64,000 nucleotides of DNA from Boswellia sacra (lineage: Eukaryota; Streptophyta; Magnoliopsida; Sapindales; Burseraceae): positions 1,302,001 through 1,366,000 of the forward strand of contig SNVD02010473.1 in NCBI GenBank assembly GCA_013180625.2, in the 5' to 3' direction. Below, in pieces: positions 62,219 through 64,000 of this stretch; the first letter of the stretch is position 1, and each line of letters starts with the position of its first letter. The notes under the pieces were generated by a model. That model searched no databases. It saw nothing but the letters and a program-made list of their open reading frames with translations, and was not told the DNA's origin. Made by a program: the position numbers and the translations under genes.

Positions 62219-62482
62219 ATGAAACAGATGGGTTTCAGCAGAGAGTTGGCTTGCTTTTCTCTTCTTCTTCTCCTGATGCTGCTACTACAGTTGGAGACTC
62301 CATGTTACGCTGATGGGTATGCAAAATTTAGCAGATTCAAAGGCGGGCCTGCCTCTCAGCTCAACCCTGTCCGCTTTCACGCTGCCTCTAAAGGATCATT
62401 TCCTGATAAAAAAGGTGATGAAATTTTTGGTGCTGAGAAGAGAAAAGTCTACACAGGCCCCAATCCTCTACACAACAGATAA
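62219..62482 (+). CDS. CLE-type signalling peptide precursor (CLE16/17-like), 87 aa
   Basis: Single exon, ATG at 62219, TAA at 62480-62482. A second ATG (62228) gives MGFSREL, equally plausible. Residues about 12-30 are a strong hydrophobic signal peptide (FSLLLLLMLLLQLETPCYA); the middle is variable and basic; the C-terminus is the CLE motif RKVYTGPNPLHN (residues 75-86) followed by a single Arg. CLE precursors are secreted and cut to 12-13 residue peptides that bind leucine-rich-repeat receptor kinases. The core TGPNPLHN is canonical, but position 4, usually Pro, is Tyr. From memory Arabidopsis CLE16 and CLE17 have His there (VHTGPNPLHN), so this belongs near them. Pro7 and Pro9 are kept. 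No neighbour suggests a shared function. Confidence 0.9.
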   Translation: MKQMGFSRELACFSLLLLLMLLLQLETPCYADGYAKFSRFKGGPASQLNPVRFHAASKGSFPDKKGDEIFGAEKRKVYTGPNPLHNR

Positions 62483-64000
62483 GTTATTGTTATGAGAGAA
62501 ACCAAGCTTGATTTCTCGCTTTTAAGCTGTGAAATTTTTATTTTCTTTTCCAGTGTTCCTTCTTATGAGCATTTTTGATGCTTGAGACATCGCAGGAATG
62601 TCTCAAGCAGGTTACAGATGTATATGAAAGCTTAGCTTTGAGGGTTTTTTTTTTAAAATTAATTATTATCATAAATTTGTGAGGTAATACACCTAGTTAT
62701 TTGTTAAAGATTACTCTATATAAGAAGAAATACTTTTCAATTTCTTTTTCTAGTTAACATTAATACTGCCATTAATGGGGTTGGTGCTGTTATCAATGTT
62801 GGTCTGCTCTAGGCCTGTTATGCAGGTGTTTGCTTCATTGGTCCTCTTTTGTACGTTCTGTAAATCTTCTCGACTGCTTCATTTCATCCTCATAGATTTT
62901 CCCAAATTTTATAGAGCTTAGAACCAAATTTCCATGTTCAAAAATCACACTGCGTCATTGTATGATATTCATATTTCCACTCACACAAAATAATAGTACT
63001 CATGAAAAATTGAAATTTTTAAAATTTGTGTTTGCAACAGCAAATGCCGCATATATAAATGTACGGGATTTGGCATATGCCACAATGCGTATGTAACAAT
63101 TAATTTAATTATAATATTATTTTTAAGTCTTTTTATATTAAGATAAAGTTATGCTGATATATATACATACTTGGAATCAAATGTATATATAATAATAAAT
63201 ATATCTGCGTTTTAAAGTCTTGATCATGCAGGACAAATAAATATATGTCACACGTACAATAATTTATGAGCTGCATACTGCAACCCCAGCCTTTGATCTA
63301 TACCATTCTGGATGAAATTAGACTGAGAAGATCACTCTCGTCCGTGAGTGATCGGCTGTAAATTTTTGCAGATTTTTTATTTTAATTTTTAAAAAAAATT
63401 TTGAAACAGATGTCTTTAAGTTGAGCAGATGAGGTTCAATTGTCTTTATACTACCATCTAATCATATTAATTTCTCTGCTTTGAATGATTACGAAACAGA
63501 CCCCACCTTATGTTTGGTACTGCTATATTCTTGCTTTTCCAGCCATGTATCCACTACGACGTAAGTTAACACTTACATATTATCAGTATATACACATTTG
63601 TATTTTTTTATTTTTTTTGGGTGTGTATATATATATATATATATGTTCTCAAGTTATACTAAATTTAAATAAAAAAAATAAAAATTTGCGAAAAGCACCC
63701 TTTGGAATTACTCTATATAAGCATCTGAACATTATGTTCTAATAAATGTGTTACATGGGTATTATAAGAGTAAAAATATATAATATAAATCGTTAAGATA
63801 AGACGGGTGGTATATTTCTTTTGGGTTAATTTGTTCATGAGCTCCGACATTACAGATAATATTGACTTTATTGATTTGGGAAGATCTGAAAGTTTTTTTC
63901 TGAAAAAAATAAATAAATAGAAAGTACCTAAACAAGAAGATGTTTGAGAATAAGAAGAAGAATGAGAAAGGAAAAAGAGATTAAAAAGAAGGAAAAAGTT
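62483..64000. other. 3' region of the CLE gene and AT-rich spacer to the window end
   Basis: AT-rich, with a (TA)n run at about 63627-63643 and T-rich stretches. The open frame at 63485-63742 is low-complexity and not supported as a gene. Nothing else seen. Confidence 0.5.

Overview
The window looks like nuclear DNA of a flowering plant, almost certainly a eudicot: AT-rich, intron-rich genes with GT-AG introns, many small DNA transposons and LTR relics, and plant-only families (a CLE peptide gene, NBS-LRR debris, plant-type serine carboxypeptidases). I cannot name the species from sequence alone.

The first 53 kb is a head-to-tail tandem array, all on the + strand, of serine carboxypeptidase-like (SCPL) genes closest in my recollection to the Arabidopsis SCPL44/45/46 group. 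One 3' fragment (SCPL-0, 363-907) is followed by seven complete genes (SCPL-1 7020-9753, SCPL-2 17233-19691, SCPL-3 27013-29359, SCPL-4 32875-35401, SCPL-5 38911-41339, SCPL-6 44523-47080, SCPL-7 50395-52877). I reconstructed every exon by hand. All seven stay in frame across 10 exons (9 in SCPL-5) and encode 458 aa (460 in SCPL-2), with signal peptide, GESYAG serine motif, catalytic Asp and His all present. Two subtypes are visible: SCPL-1/2 keep the peptidase motif NGGPGCSS, while SCPL-3 to SCPL-7 carry TGGPGCSS. SCPL-5 has lost its last intron exactly at the splice junctions.

The spacers between the genes are full of mobile DNA. The most notable are two Mutator-like elements that have captured host gene pieces (Pack-MULEs). 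One of 1.68 kb (2758-4439) holds an NBS-LRR resistance-gene fragment. One of 4.71 kb (20939-25650), with a perfect 9-bp target duplication, holds pieces of a coatomer epsilon-subunit gene and of a ribosomal protein S6-family gene (introns and splice sites kept), plus a cluster of GCACGAC palindromic repeats. Also present: a 2.5-kb LTR-like insertion (10986-13516) and a truncated second copy (14018 to about 15872), a complete TRIM retrotransposon in the 3' UTR of SCPL-4 (35435-35971), a solo LTR (42837-43335), two Harbinger-type elements with TTA duplications (29956-30582, 48305-49580), and a 255-bp foldback directly after the SCPL-0 stop codon.

From about 53 kb to 62 kb the DNA is AT-rich with no gene I can support. 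At 62219-62482 there is a one-exon gene for an 87-aa CLE-type signalling pre-peptide whose dodecapeptide (RKVYTGPNPLHN) has Tyr at position 4. The array probably supplies several vacuolar or secreted carboxypeptidase-fold enzymes with diverged substrate pockets; the CLE gene is an independent neighbour.
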